Shown here: positions 11,520 through 23,229 of the stretch, piece after piece | Layout: each line of letters starts with the position of its first letter | Position numbering within the stretch: the first letter of the stretch is position 1 | Source of the DNA: Combretum micranthum | Taxonomy: Eukaryota > Streptophyta > Magnoliopsida > Myrtales > Combretaceae | NCBI GenBank assembly: GCA_024138025.1 | Contig: JAMXBD010002761.1 | Span: forward strand, 101,473-165,472 | Direction: 5' to 3' | DNA length: 64,000 nt | Position numbers and translations under genes: made by a program | The notes under the pieces: generated by a model | What the model was told of the DNA's origin: nothing | Seen by the model: only the letters and a program-made list of their open reading frames with translations | Database searches by the model: none

Positions 11520-12660
11520 TCAAATGCATATATGTCGCAAACTCGGTTTCCACCCTTTGAATAACTCAAACGGTGTCCTTTTGATAGCCTTAGTTGGAAC
11601 TCGGTTCAATATATATGCTGTAGTTTTAAGAACTTCAGTCCACAATGAGTTAGGAAGCTTGGAGCTTGCAAGCATGCTCCGTATCATGTCCAATAATGTT
11701 CGGTCTCTCCTTTCAACTACCCCATTTTGATCTAGAAAACCTGGTATACTATATTGGGCAACAATCTCATTCTCCTGAAGAGACCTTGCAAACGGACCAA
11801 TTGCTTTTCCACTCTCTATGTATCTATTATAGTACTTTCCGCCTCTATCGGATCTCACGATTTTAATTTGTTTTCCACATTGTTTCTCTACTTCAACTTT
11901 AAACACCTTAAAAGCATCTAATGCTTCATTCTTGTTGTTAAGCAAGTAAAGACACATATCGCATGAGTAATCATCTATGAAAGAGATAAAATACCTATCA
12001 TGATATGCATCCATGTCTTGACTACAAATATCTATATGTATGATTTCCAATAGTTCAAAACTCCTCTTGGCATCTTTCTTGACTTGTTAGTCTGTTTTCC
12101 TTTAATGCAGCTTATACAAGTCTCAAAATCAATGAAATCTAAAGTACTAAGTACCCCATCATCCATCAACCTTTTAATTCTATCAATGGAGATATGCCCT
12201 AATCTCCGATGCCATAATATAAAGGATTCTTCATTCATAACACATTGTTTAGTGCCAACTTTTTCATGAACGTGCATAATAGTATGTTTGTCATCATTAC
12301 GTAGATTAAGAAGAAAAAGACCATTAGACAAAGTACCAAATCCAATAACATCAGATTTATAAAATGAAGTAAATCCAGAATCTGAAAAGTTAAAGGAATA
12401 ACCATATGATACAAGTACTGAAATTAAATGCCTAGAATAACTAGGAAAATAAAACGTCCTTTTCAAATTCAAAATGTAACCACTGCTTAAAACTAAGCTG
12501 TACGTCCCAACAGCCTCCACATGTGAGGACATCTTATTGCCTGAATAGATGCTACGCTCACTTCCCACCAGCTTCCGCAGGTCTACTAAATCCTACAATG
12601 AATTGATTACATGGATTGTAGAACTAGAATCAATCCACCATGTATTATGATTAACATCAG
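11520..12660 (-). pseudogene. copia A protease and integrase region
   Basis: A WWIDSSS word near 12625 corresponds to the aspartic protease D-S/T-G site, but Ser replaces Gly. Downstream are LWHRRLGHIS and CISCIKGKQ (integrase zinc-binding region), then HIDICSQDM, FIDDYS, VRSDRGGKYY and NGVVERRDRTL (integrase core). The pieces are split at about 12040. The 11019-11231 frame continues the linker to RT. Confidence 0.88.
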
Positions 12661-12730
12661 TCATATTGAACTCATAACAAACAAATGAAAGTCGAGTACC
12701 TTTCTTATAAAGCTACTGCATGAACTAGGA

Positions 12731-13490
12731 GCATTGTTTCTTCATGTGTCCCTTCTTTTTACAGAAGAAACACACAACCTCCTTCTTTATGTTCTTTACA
12801 GGAGGGATTTTCCCTTTCTCTTTATCTTTGACCTAATCCTTCTTCTTACTCTTTCCATGAGTAGTAAAGTTCACCCTTTCCTTTTCCTTTTCCTCCATAA
12901 GTAGTTTGCCCTCTTCCTGAACGCACATGGTCAACAACTCATTGATTGACCATTTATCCTTAAGTGTGTTGTAAGATATCTTAAATAGGCCATATTGCTG
13001 AGGTAAAGTGTAAAGAATGTAGTGAACCAGGAAAGATTCTGACAACTCAACTTCCAGTGCCTTTAGTTGGCTGCAATGTCCCTCATGCGCATGATATGAT
13101 CATGCACACCCTTAATGCTGGTGAGCCTCAAAGTGGAAAGCTCTATAATTAGGGTGCTAGCCATTGCTTTGTCTGAAATCACAAATTGCTCATCAATGGC
13201 CTTCAACAAATCTTGGACCTTTTGATATTGCTCGACAGAGCCCCTTAAACCAACAGAAATTTTGGTTTTTATGAACATAACTGACAAGCGATTAGATGCT
13301 CCCATTTTTCATAAAGACTTCTTGCACAAGGAGTGCTAGTTTTAGTTATTATTGGGGCATCCTCTTTCCTTATGGCATAATCAATGTCCGTCCATCCCAA
13401 ATGAAGGAGAATTCCCTCCTTCCAAACTTTATAGTTATCCCCTTCAAGTTCAGGAACATCACATCGCATATCAGAGTAATTGACATACAT
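12731..13490 (-). pseudogene. copia A gag region
   Basis: Minus-strand frames at 13490-13269, 13305-13063 and 13045-12833 read as a copia gag (VPELEGDNYKVWKEGILLHL, then LSTLRLTSIKGVHDHIMRMR). They end in a CCHC knuckle CFFCKKKGHMKKQC at about 12772-12731. The three frames do not join without frameshifts. Confidence 0.85.
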
Positions 13491-13510
13491 ACTTATGTTA
13501 TAAAATTTTG

Positions 13511-14888
13511 AGACTAATTAAAATAGAACATGTTTTACCAATGTAAAATTATGTTGAAATATGAATCTAGTGACATAAAACTTACATGTGGCTAAAGCTC
13601 TAATTTAATTAGATTCATCTTAAGTCTTATGATAAAACTATCAAATCATGTTCCTTTTTCTAATCCCTGTGGGTAACTTAGAAAATATAATTCAACATTT
13701 TGTCCTAATTAATCATACACAATATAATTAAAATTCCTGTGGGATAAGATCTATTACATTGCATATAATTAATCACAATTAATGTTTATTTTTCATATGT
13801 GATCTTAAATCATCCTTAATATATAATTTTAATTAATTAAAGATGTTGTGGCTACTCCCTAATTAATTTAAATTATATAGATCACTTAAACATTAACTAA
13901 ATTCTTAGGCTTAATTATTGCATAAAACTATAAGCAATATTTTATGAATTCAATTCTAACACACTTATATTATCTAATTAATATTTCATCTATAATGATA
14001 AACCATAAATTATACACATAGCTAAACAATATAAGCACATAACATTAATAATTAAATTCATAAAGAGCCAACAATAATTAATTTACTTTAATAACCAATA
14101 CAAACTAATTTTAATATGCAAAATTATTTATCTAAATGTCATAATCATAAGTGACAATAATATAGACACATTAAAATTATAAATTATTATATAAAACAAA
14201 CACAAAATAAACAGGGAAAAACATTTCAGCGTGTATGCTCATCTTTGGAGAAAACAAATAAATCAAATCAACAAGGAATTTGGATGCCAGATCGAACAAA
14301 ACCATACTGACCATACAACTTGTTCTGATACATCCTATTCTCGTATCCGTGCGTGACTCATAGCCATTAGGCCCAAGGCCAATGCCACAATAATAATAAT
14401 AATAATAATAAAAGACAAACCAGGGAGAAACATTCTAGTTTCCAACTTTCAACATTGATTATCATGTATATGGTTAAATCAACCAGGCAGCCTGCAGTTT
14501 CTTTTCTGACTTTCAATTTTCAATATATCTACTAACGTGAAAGATTTTTAGCCATATTCTTTAAAGTATTTTTACTGTCTCAAAACAGACACACCACATC
14601 CTTTCAACTAGTATTAAAGTACTTTCAAAATTTTAAAACAAATCACATCCTTGAACATTAAAACACATATATACGTATGTCTTTTACTGACCCAAAACAG
14701 GAACACAAACCCCAGAAAAAATAGAAATGTCATCATCTATTTCTTTTTTGTTTTTTTTAGTCCCCATATAAACACCAGATAAGCAGAACATAGATGAAGA
14801 TGACAACATTAACAACTAAAAAACAGGGAGTCAGAAACAACACCAGACTTGAATCAATTAAATTAGAGCAAGGCAGAGTCGTCAAGAA
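13511..14888 (-). other. copia A 5' leader, non-coding
   Basis: About 1.4 kb of AT-rich DNA between the primer site and gag, with no credible frame. It includes an (AAT)n run at about 14389-14410. It is unusually long for a copia leader. Confidence 0.6.
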
Positions 14889-14900
14889 GCTCTTATACCA
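14889..14900 (-). other. copia A primer-binding site
   Basis: On the minus strand this reads TGGTATAAGAGC. It differs at one position from TGGTATCAGAGC, the complement of the 3' end of plant initiator-Met tRNA, and lies next to the 5' LTR. Confidence 0.8.
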
Positions 14901-14902
14901 AA

Positions 14903-15316
14903 TATAAGCTTCTATAAATACTTCTCAACATGTTCAGAAAACTTATAAACACAAAAGAGACATAAGCGGAAGCAAGAATTTATCAAAGTTTTGTTATTGA
15001 TTTTCTCTTTATTTTCTGCCTGGCACTTCTAAACCCTCACTCTCTCAATGCAATGGTGTAATTTATTTTAAGAGAGTAGGCTTAGGGACCTAAACAAAAG
15101 ATCACGTTCCATTATATATAACTCTACCCATCACAGAATCTTTTGAACGTGAGGAGCATGGATGTGGGACGTGGGTTGAACGTGTTCTTGAAAATGGATC
15201 ACATTCAAAATTAAAATTCCCGATAAAAAAGGAAGGGATCTCAACTGAAAACCCAACCCAAAACAGAGCCCAATATCTTGGGAAAATATCTTAGAAACAA
15301 ATGGAAAATTCCAACA
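14903..15316 (-). repeat. copia A 5' LTR (right)
   Basis: Matches 8667-9128, from TATAAGCTTC (the terminal TG has become TA) to TTCCAACA, with scattered substitutions and one deletion of about 48 bp. The divergence indicates an old insertion. Confidence 0.9.
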
Positions 15317-15321
15317 TCGCA

Positions 15322-15690
15322 AGTATGGCCATAAATATTGGGTGCTGTTTAAATATGAGAGACTTTCTGATTTCTGTTTTGTTTGTGGAAGGCTGGGGCA
15401 TGGTGTCAAACAGTGTTATTATCCTAGATGTGGTGATGGTGGATTTGGTCCAGGCATGAGGGCTTTTCCTGCAAGGAGTTATGGCTTTTATGTTGAAAAT
15501 GAAAGTAGTTGGAAGAACAGTGCTCATTCAATAGACAAGGAGAATGTTAATCCAAAGTTGGGGTGTGTAGATTCGGGTTTGTGTGCTGCTGATGCCACCT
15601 CCGTATCTTATGCAGACATTTCTTCTTTCGCATCTCTGAAAGACCTTTCTACCTTACCTAGCTCGTTTCTTCCTGTCATCCACAAGCCTT
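15322..15690 (+). pseudogene. DUF4283/zinc-knuckle gene, 3' part
   Basis: Continues the frame lost at 8666. It contains the CX2CX4HX4C knuckle [14 protein letters not shown] (about 15378-15419), which in this family follows DUF4283, then a Ser/Pro-rich linker ([18 protein letters not shown]). The open frame does not stop here: it runs on directly into aconitase sequence. Confidence 0.75.
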
Positions 15691-17124
15691 ATTGCTTGCT
15701 CAATTTTGGAGATAGCATTACAACAGACCATATCTCTCCAGGTGGTAGTATCCATAAAGAGAGTCCTGCTGCAAAGTTCCTCATGGAGCGGGGTGTTAAG
15801 AGGAAAGACTTTAATTCTTATGGAAGCCGGCGTGGTAATGATGAGATTATGGCAAGGGGAACATTTGCCAATATTCGGCTTGTCAAGAAGCTGCTGAATG
15901 GAGAAGTTGGACCTAAAACAATTCATATTCCCACTGGAGAGAAAATGTCAGTTTTCGATGTTTCCACGGTAATTTTTCTGAACTTGTCTTCTACCAGGGG
16001 GGGAGGGGGAAGGAAGGGAAATTCTGGGCTGATCTTACTGATATGTCAGTGATGTGCTACTTTATCAGCCTTTCCCTTGGAGTCAGATTCTAGTATAACT
16101 CTGGTAAGATTTTCTTTATGCGCAATATTGAACTCAGCTTGTTTCTAGTTTTTGAACTTCTAACATCCATTCAATTAAATTGTCAAACATACTGTTAATG
16201 GCTGCTCTTGTTAAGATCTTAAAGAAGAAACTTTTCACCTTTCTAAGATTGGTTTCTCATTTCATGAATAAACATGCGATTGAAAAGGTGGAAGATTTCT
16301 TCTTCTTTGGCCACTTAACAATGCTTTCAAGGCACACTATTGTCATTTTTCAGTTATGTAGGAAAAAAGAAAAGATTATGACCAGAGAAAACGTGTGTCA
16401 CGTATCATGAATGGAATTAGAAGTTTGATTGAGGCATATGAAATTTATAGATGTGGTTACAGATCTGGTTCTAGATGCTTTTTATCATGTGGATCAATAT
16501 TAAGACATGGAGGGTGATATTGATAACATATGAGTGGAGACAAATGGGCAAAGATGGAGCTGCCTTTTAACCAAAAAGAAAGATTAATGGCCATGAAGTA
16601 TGTTAGTGTGTCAGATATGTATAATAAAAGCTTTTCGGAGCTATAGAGCCTTGGCTGCTTAATCTACCAATATTGGAGGCATGTAGCTAATTTTATGCAG
16701 GGAGATGAAGCTTAATGCTGTTACAATGTATTGGAATTAGCTAGCAAGGAGTTAGCAATGGAACAGTATGTTGCACCACTAATTTGGTTGGAATGGGCAT
16801 AATTCCATTATGTTTTAAGCCTGGGGAAGACGCCGATACCCTTGGGTACACCATCAATCTTCCTGACAAAGTTAGCGAGATTCGACCTAACCAGGATATT
16901 ACAGTTGTAACACAGTGGCAAGTCATTTGTGTGCACCCTTCGGTTTGACACAGAGGTATAATAACAATTACATTCGAATTCAAGACGGCTTTGATTCCCA
17001 TTTTTATCTTTGATCCAGTTTTATTAATCTTTATCTGCACCCTCTGCAGGTGGAGCTGGCTTATTTCGATCATGGAGGCATTTTGCAATATGTCATCAGG
17101 AACTTGATCACTGTAAGTCATTGA
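15691..17124 (+). pseudogene. aconitate hydratase C-terminal fragment (pseudogene)
   Basis: Aconitase isomerises citrate and isocitrate in the TCA and glyoxylate pathways. Exon A (15691-15968) encodes [42 protein letters not shown] and HIPTGEK, and ends at a GT donor. Exon B (about 16775-16955) encodes [19 protein letters not shown] and SEIRP. Exon C (17050-17110) encodes VELAYFDHGGIL and YVIRNL, with an in-frame stop at 17122-17124. The exon that should lie between A and B (the GSGSSRDWAAKG region) is missing. About six codons are deleted after DTLG, and two bases are lost before SGKSF. Introns remain, so this is a DNA-level copy, not a retrocopy. It cannot be an active enzyme: the N-terminal domains and cluster ligands are absent. 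Confidence 0.88.
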
Positions 17125-17137
17125 GTACACTATCATG

Positions 17138-17440
17138 ATGAGAGTGGCGGATAAGACTCTTTGCCCAAACATACTTCCCTTCAGGTCCGGACTGGTTGGC
17201 CGGAATCTCAATTTGGAGCTCACGGTTAGAACAAATAATAAAATAAATTGGTAGATCAAATCTGGTGTAATTTTTCTTTTTCTTTCTTTTTGTTTATTCC
17301 CTCAGTGTTTCCATGATAGTGCTTTCGATAACATTGTTTTCATCATTGGTCCTTACCATGATTTGCCATCTTATACTGTTAGTGGAGGTCCAATGTTTCT
17401 TTGCCAAATTGTCAAAGCTTTTATTTTAATTAAAATATGA
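17138..17440 (+). CDS. unrecognised two-exon coding-like segment
   Basis: ATG at 17138 opens 29 codons to a possible donor after CTCACG (17224). An 81-nt gap ends in a long pyrimidine run and CTCAG (17305). A second open stretch (17306-17440), containing FIIGPYHDLPSY, stays in phase and stops at TGA. The frame, donor and strong acceptor fit a small gene or an exon pair of a fragment copied together with the aconitase piece. I recognise no family. Confidence 0.22.
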
Positions 17441-19309
17441 GTATTACCAATTTTAATTAAAATGAATGAACAAATAAGAATATGGATGCAATAGTTTAAG
17501 ATTAGTGAATTAAAGAGCTAGAAATAAGATCAAACCACAGTTTACCATGGAGTTGGGGTCGTTCTAAGAGGCTTTATACAATTTTATTGATGTTACTTTG
17601 AAATCCCAAATGACCAATTTTACAAATACAGGCTCTCATAATGATTTAAGTAATCTCAAGTTTAGTGCTTTTCTATTTTGCAAGTGGAACTATGCTATTC
17701 ACTCCACAAAATAAAAGCAAAATAAGACTTAGTATGAAAGGGGACTTTTATGATTTCATCAATGATTTGATTATTAAAATAAATATAATAAAGTAAGATG
17801 ATTATGGTTGAATGAGAATTTAAGTTGTAACATAAGAGATAAAATCGGTAGTGTTAAAAAATTATGACGAGTAATATCTAGTAACTGTTTGAAACTTGAA
17901 GGGCTACATCTAATGGGTATTTCAGGAGGTTTGATTCAAATTTTCATTATAATTTGTTGACGTGGCCCTTGTAATTCCAAGGTAGGGTCAATGAAAAAAT
18001 GCTACATGAATTTTTCACAAAATATTTAACTAGGTATCTGAAGTTTTGTTTTAAATAATTTGATGCTTGAATAAAGTTTTCATGGACTTTTTTCATATCT
18101 GAAGTTTGATTTTGATAATTTTGGTACCTGAACAAATTTTTTAGGGACCAAAATTGTTAAAACCAACCTAATTTAAATTTTTTACGAAAGTTTATATATC
18201 TAATCGTTCAAAACAAAACTTTAAATAACTGATTGAACATTTTGTAAAAGTTAATGTTTATATTAACCCTTCCATTCAGATGCTTCAAAGAGCCCGTCCA
18301 AATAAACCCCATGAATCAGTTTTAGGGCCTGCTGACCCTACTCTGCTGAAGATAAAAAAGGGACCTCCAAAAGGCATCTAAATGAATTCATTTGAACCAA
18401 ATAAAAGATAATAAAAAATGCCATTCCATTCCAATGGGATCTGATGTAGCTTAGTACTAGGTACGCTGATGTTTTGAAAATTTAATCTGGCTCGTTAAGG
18501 TTTCAAGTTCCACACGTGTCTCAGACTTGTTTAGCATGCTTCCAAATGTAAATTTTATACTTACAACTACACTCTTGAAAGGTTATTAATTAATCAAGAA
18601 AAATTGAAAACTGGATTCCTTAGTTCGTTACTATTATATTAAGTTAAACCACATACAAAAGATAAAGTATGCTTTTGGGGATTGATGGAACTTATGATTC
18701 ATTATTTCATCAAGTTATACCAAACCACCTTAAAGGTACTACATTGGAATATGTTAGCAATTTCACTTGTAGACTGGGTCGCATTCGGTCTCACAACTAT
18801 ATTGTGTCTAATTTTTGTTTAGGGCCTTTGTCATTTGAAACCCATCTACGTAGCCTTAACTGGGGATATCAATGCAATAGGTTCAACTCAAGTTTCAATG
18901 TGTTCTTTACTCAAGTTCAGTTTAGCAGTCAACCCGAGGCACAATTTGAGTTAAAATTGCTCAAATGATTTATCCAGTTGAGCTCAAGTATGATTGTCCA
19001 GCTAGACTAACTTGGGAGTCTAATTGAATTTGACTTGAGTAAAATTATTTGTTAGGGCTTAAAAGTTGAGGTTGAGTATCAATATTATTTTAGCTAGAAC
19101 AATATGTTAAGATATAGAAGATGTAGATTGCACTAAAAATATATGAAGAAAGAATTATATTCTTATTAATGAATAAATTACAAGAAATATGTATATAGAC
19201 AATAAGTTCCTAGGGAATGTACCGAACCCACCTAACACATAACTAATTACCTTCTCTAAAAAATAAAAAGAAATATTTTCTACAAAATGTTACTGCTCAG
19301 CATTCTCGC
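17441..19309. other. no gene seen
   Basis: AT-rich DNA. Around 17990-18240 are loose repeats of phrases such as CTGAAGTTT and TTTAGGGACC. The 99-codon frame at 18669-18968 has no recognisable domain. Confidence 0.55.
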
Positions 19310-20095
19310 TCAAGCTAAGAAATAGATGTCTATCATTCTCAACTTGAAAATAATTTCACTGAAACTTGCATTGTTCATTCTCCCTTTGTGAAAACAGGTA
19401 AGTTGTCCTCTTGAGGAAACATAAGACATGCAAATTAGACTTTCTTCTAACTTTTCTTTAGTGAAATGCCTATCAATCCTAATGTGTTTTGTCTTATCAT
19501 GCTGTGTAGGATTATGAGCAATGTTGATTATTGATTTGTTGTCACTATAAAACTTCATAGGTTTGTCCCATTTGAGTTTATAGTCATCTAAAATAATTTT
19601 CATCCATAGAATTATGAACAATGTTGATTGTTGATTTATTATTACTGTAAAACTTCACAGGTTTCTCCCATTTGAGTTTTAAGTAATTTAAAATAATTTT
19701 CATCTGTATAAGCTCACAAATCCCTTGGGTAATTGCCCTAAATTATGATTTTGCAACTAATCTTATACAACACTTCGTTTCTTACTCCTCCAAGTTATTA
19801 GATTTCTCATAAGAAATGTACAATAGCTTGAAGTTAACTTTCTACCCAATATTGATTCTGCATAATCCCCATCAGTATAAGCATCAAATGTGAGACTATC
19901 ACTCTTCTTGATCGGAATCCTCTCTCCTGGATATCCTTTTGCAAAACCCTATTAGTTGATTGTAGATGAAAGCTTTTCAAGTCATGCATGAACTAGTTGA
20001 TCACATTTATAGCATATAAGCAATGTTGGTTGTTGATTTATTATCACTATACAACTTCATAGGTTTTTCTCATTTGAGTTTTAAGTGTTAAAAGC
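19310..20095 (-). pseudogene. degenerate copia RNase H fragment with internal triplication
   Basis: The minus strand reads FYSDNKSIINIAHNP, HDKTKHIRIDRHF and KEKLEES, the end of a copia RNase H domain. An ~85-bp part (the SDNKSIINIAHN codons) occurs three times, at about 19515-19600, 19615-19700 and 20020-20085. Upstream domain parts around 19700-19945 are recognisable but full of stops. No LTRs were matched. Confidence 0.75.
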
Positions 20096-21004
20096 TAGTG
20101 ACACTTAAAAAAAAGCAAATTATGACCAAAATTGATTTTTTTTTTTAACTAAAAGTCTAATTCATGCACAATAACAAATATAAAGGATAATAATAATAAA
20201 TAGAAAGATAGGGAAAGGAAAGCTTGCACCAAGATATAACGTAGAATTCTATCTCCTCCTAATCTTCACAGTCTATAACAATTGCCTCCCTCAATGGAGG
20301 ACTCCATCTATTTTATTCAGCAACGACCAATTTGCCTTAATAAGAGAATTTCAACACAACAACAACATAAATTGCTTGAGCTAAATCTTTACAAACTTAA
20401 ACACTCTAGACTTAACTCATGACTTCACTTAAAACACTTAACTAAGTAAGTATAATGCCTTTACAAATTAAAAACGATAACAAGATAAAATGACATTATT
20501 CTTATCTCTCTCTCTTTCACAACAATACAAATCGCAATTAAGCTTTGAGAGGATTTATAGGTTTTTGTATGCAACAACTTAGCTCAATTAGCCCACAAAA
20601 AGTTTTCATTAACTTCTATTTATAGGTTTCTCCTAACGACTAGCCGTTATCCCCCAAAAGCATCTTCAACGATCAGATCAGAAAAAGTCTAATGGCTAAT
20701 TTTGACTATATTGATGAGTTGGTCCTCGACCGTGCCTGTAGTCTTTGCCATGCTTGAAGTTGTTCTTACTTAAACTTGCACCAATTCACTAGTCCACACC
20801 CTACCGGCTCGCCGGTACAGCTCACCTGCGTATTATGTAGAAAACAGTCCACACACACAAAACACACACACACACACACAATATATTCTAGTATTTTGTT
20901 CATCCAAAGTTTTTGATTGATTAGGTGCAACTTAACACAATTAAGTGGTTAATTATGCAATCAATTGCATCATGAAAATATATATTGAATACTCAAGTTC
21001 AACA
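20096..21004. other. no gene; LTR-like end near 21004
   Basis: AT-rich DNA. A (CA)n microsatellite lies at about 20852-20880. The part from about 20840 ends TTCAACA at 21004 and is followed by ATCTCTCCCCTTTTTT, the complement of a polypurine tract. This looks like the 3' LTR end of a minus-strand element. A related end (GGGTTCAACA) occurs at 59534. Confidence 0.35.
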
Positions 21005-21179
21005 ATCTCTCCCCTTTTTTATGAGTACAATCATATACAATTAACTCCCCTCAATTAAGCATCGGGGTTTTAAAGAAGTTTTCTCAATTTCAAAAAGTTG
21101 ATACTTAATTCAAGAGAATCGTAAGTTACACTTAAATGGTCAAACAAACACGTATACATTATTCATTTATGTTAATTAT

Positions 21180-21725
21180 GTATTTAACATTTTTTCCCCA
21201 TAATTATGTATTTATTTTTTAAAACTGGAGTATTTTCGCACAAATCCCAATGTTAAGAAGAGAGGCACTACTTTTTTTTTTTTTTTTTTGCTATTACAAT
21301 AGAAAGGGAAGATTCGAATCTAGAAGCTCTAACTTGAAAGACCAAAAGATGCCACTCGACTACAATGTCATTAGCGAGAGGTACCACTTGATTAGTATCA
21401 ATGAATTGTTGTGTAGTAATTTTTCTCAGAGTTTAAGGATGAAAACATGGAGGAGTTTCTTTTAGTCTTGCAGAGATTTTTACACTTCCTTTTTCAAGTC
21501 CTGCCTCTACCTAAACATTGGTGGAATCAAGTAGAACCATAAATCTGTAAAAACATATATTTAAAAAATCATATATTACTAAGAGTTTACATCCAACAAA
21601 TTTCGAATCTGTTTTAATAAGGAAAAAATTAATAAAATTATAAACTCCTTAAAATAATACAACTCAAGTCATAGTTTTAACAATCATGTCTATAATTACA
21701 ATAAATTATATTACTAATTTTCCAA
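21180..21725. repeat. direct duplication, copy 1 (contains a SINE)
   Basis: Near identical to 24535-24940: shared runs include TTGTGTAGTAATTTTT, GATGAAAACATGGAGGAGTT and CATAGTTTTAACAATCATGT. The main difference is the SINE insertion at 21272-21378, which is absent from copy 2. Confidence 0.85.
21272..21378 (-). mobile_element. tRNA-derived SINE
   Basis: On the minus strand it carries an A-box-like TAGTCGAGTGGC and a B-box-like AGATTCGAATCTT, spaced as in RNA polymerase III promoters. It ends in an A tail of about 18 nt (the T run at 21272-21289 on the plus strand). Imperfect target duplications, AGAGGCACTAC and AGAGGTACCAC, flank it. The duplicate at 24599-24612 shows the unoccupied site. 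Confidence 0.75.
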
Positions 21726-22052
21726 TTTCTTTTTTTAATGAAATGGAAAGCACCATACTAATTCTAATTTTTGATATCCTATTAGTTTAAATACAACATA
21801 ATTACTAATTTTCCTTCTATTCATTAGTTTTTATATTTTTGACACTTTATAAACATAGTTTATCGAATGAAAATTATTTCAAATCCAGGTTAATGATTGT
21901 GTATCTAATCTACCCATGATATCTCATGTTATTGGGTATAAATGGGATATCCTTTGACAGTCGTGGGTTTGTAATGATTCATGATTTACGACGTTTTCGA
22001 TCACATTGAATTGAATGACAGCTATAATAAATGATAATTGGCGTTGGACGAT

Positions 22053-22580
22053 CTATATGTGGGTGCTCGGAAATGCATATGTGGATACATGTTCATACAC
22101 ATGCCCATAGATTAAAAATGAGAAATTAAATTTTGAATCATTCATATATATTTCCGTTTTCTTTTATAACAATTCCTATTATAACTTCAGGAAAATTTCA
22201 TGGTCCCATCACTATCTAACGGCTTACACTAAAATAATTAATATTTTAATTATTATATTTATTTTAACAAGACTGTAGAAGCTTCCTACAACTTCAATAG
22301 ATTATTATTGGAAAAGAGTTGGGTATCTCAAATTTACTATCCCTATTGTGTCTCCGCGAATAAATATTTGACATGTGTCAAATAAATTAAAAAAATAAAA
22401 AAATTTCTTAAAATAAAGAAAACACTTTATGATATGTGCTACATGTTTATTCATGAAGATAAGATAGGAATAGAAAACTTAAGACAATAAATTTTTATCA
22501 TTTATTATTAGGTCGTTTTATGATAAGCTTTTATTGAATTTATTATGTTGGTTTGGGTTTGTGGGGAAATTCATTTCCCA
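22053..22580. repeat. dispersed duplicated block, copy 2
   Basis: Copy of 6477-6845 with several indels. Here no peptide gene follows: after TTGTGGGGAAATTCA the sequences diverge. Confidence 0.7.
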
Positions 22581-23229
22581 CTTCACTAGCTAGTAAGTTC
22601 ATGTATGTTTGCATCAGCATTTATGGGTGTGCGTGCACTAAAAATCTAAGTTTGTTGCAATATCTTAAAATGAAGGAAAGATATGTGGAAAACAAAGACA
22701 TTGGTATTGGTGAATAGGGTTGATAGAGGCAGTTGGATGGAATTTGGGGTACAATTAGCTTTGATTCGAGTAAAAAGATTGAAAGAGGAGAAGATAATGC
22801 ACTCTTGGTGAATCTGCATGACTATAGGGGAGAAACAGATTGCAAAGCAAAAATAGCTAGCTCTGGAGTGGATTACTAGATTAAAGTTTTTCTTGTTGGG
22901 GCTATCAAAAGTTGGAACATCAAATGGAAGTACACAGCAGAATGACTGGACTACTGGCAATAGGGCTGAAACAGGGTCAAATCAGTATTAGCTTTGTGCA
23001 ACTATTTCTTGTTGAAGCACAAAAGGAGAAATATAGAAAATTTCATTTATCAATTATAACTTTTGACAAACATAGAGGTGTCGAGAGGGCTTTATATGAA
23101 AATAGCCTCATTTTTAAAATTAAATATAGAATTATGACATAAAAAATATTAAAAAACTAAGTGTCAAAGGTGAATGTTAAGCTACACCTTAATCAAATTA
23201 AAGATGCGCACCATCTTATTTATTTATTA
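22581..23229. other. no gene seen
   Basis: No gene recognised. A stretch at 22910-22998 stays open and has a codon-like composition, but it has no start, no clear splice sites and no known family. Confidence 0.45.

Larger units (their letters stand above)
8667..15316 (-). mobile_element. Ty1/copia LTR retrotransposon A, old, full length
   Basis: Direct LTRs at 8667-9128 and 14903-15316 are flanked by the 5-bp duplication TCGCA. A primer site complementary to initiator-Met tRNA adjoins the right LTR, so the element reads on the minus strand. Coding pieces appear in copia order on the minus strand: gag with CCHC knuckle (about 13490-12731), protease and integrase (about 12660-11520), RT (about 11010-10134), RNase H (about 10080-9417). 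Many stops and frameshifts break the polyprotein, and the two LTRs have diverged. It inserted into a DUF4283 gene copy. Confidence 0.93.

Noticed and set aside
15342..16052. A functional 236-residue aconitase-like protein
   Set aside because: It lacks most of the enzyme, begins in an unrelated zinc knuckle, and downstream exons are damaged.
16741..17259. 172-codon minus-strand open frame
   Set aside because: It is antisense to the aconitase exons B and C, which explain the openness.
18669..18968. 99-codon open frame as a gene
   Set aside because: No family likeness, no promoter or splice context, and ordinary AT-rich surroundings.
22910..22998. Open stretch with codon-like composition
   Set aside because: Short, with no start or splice sites and no recognised protein.
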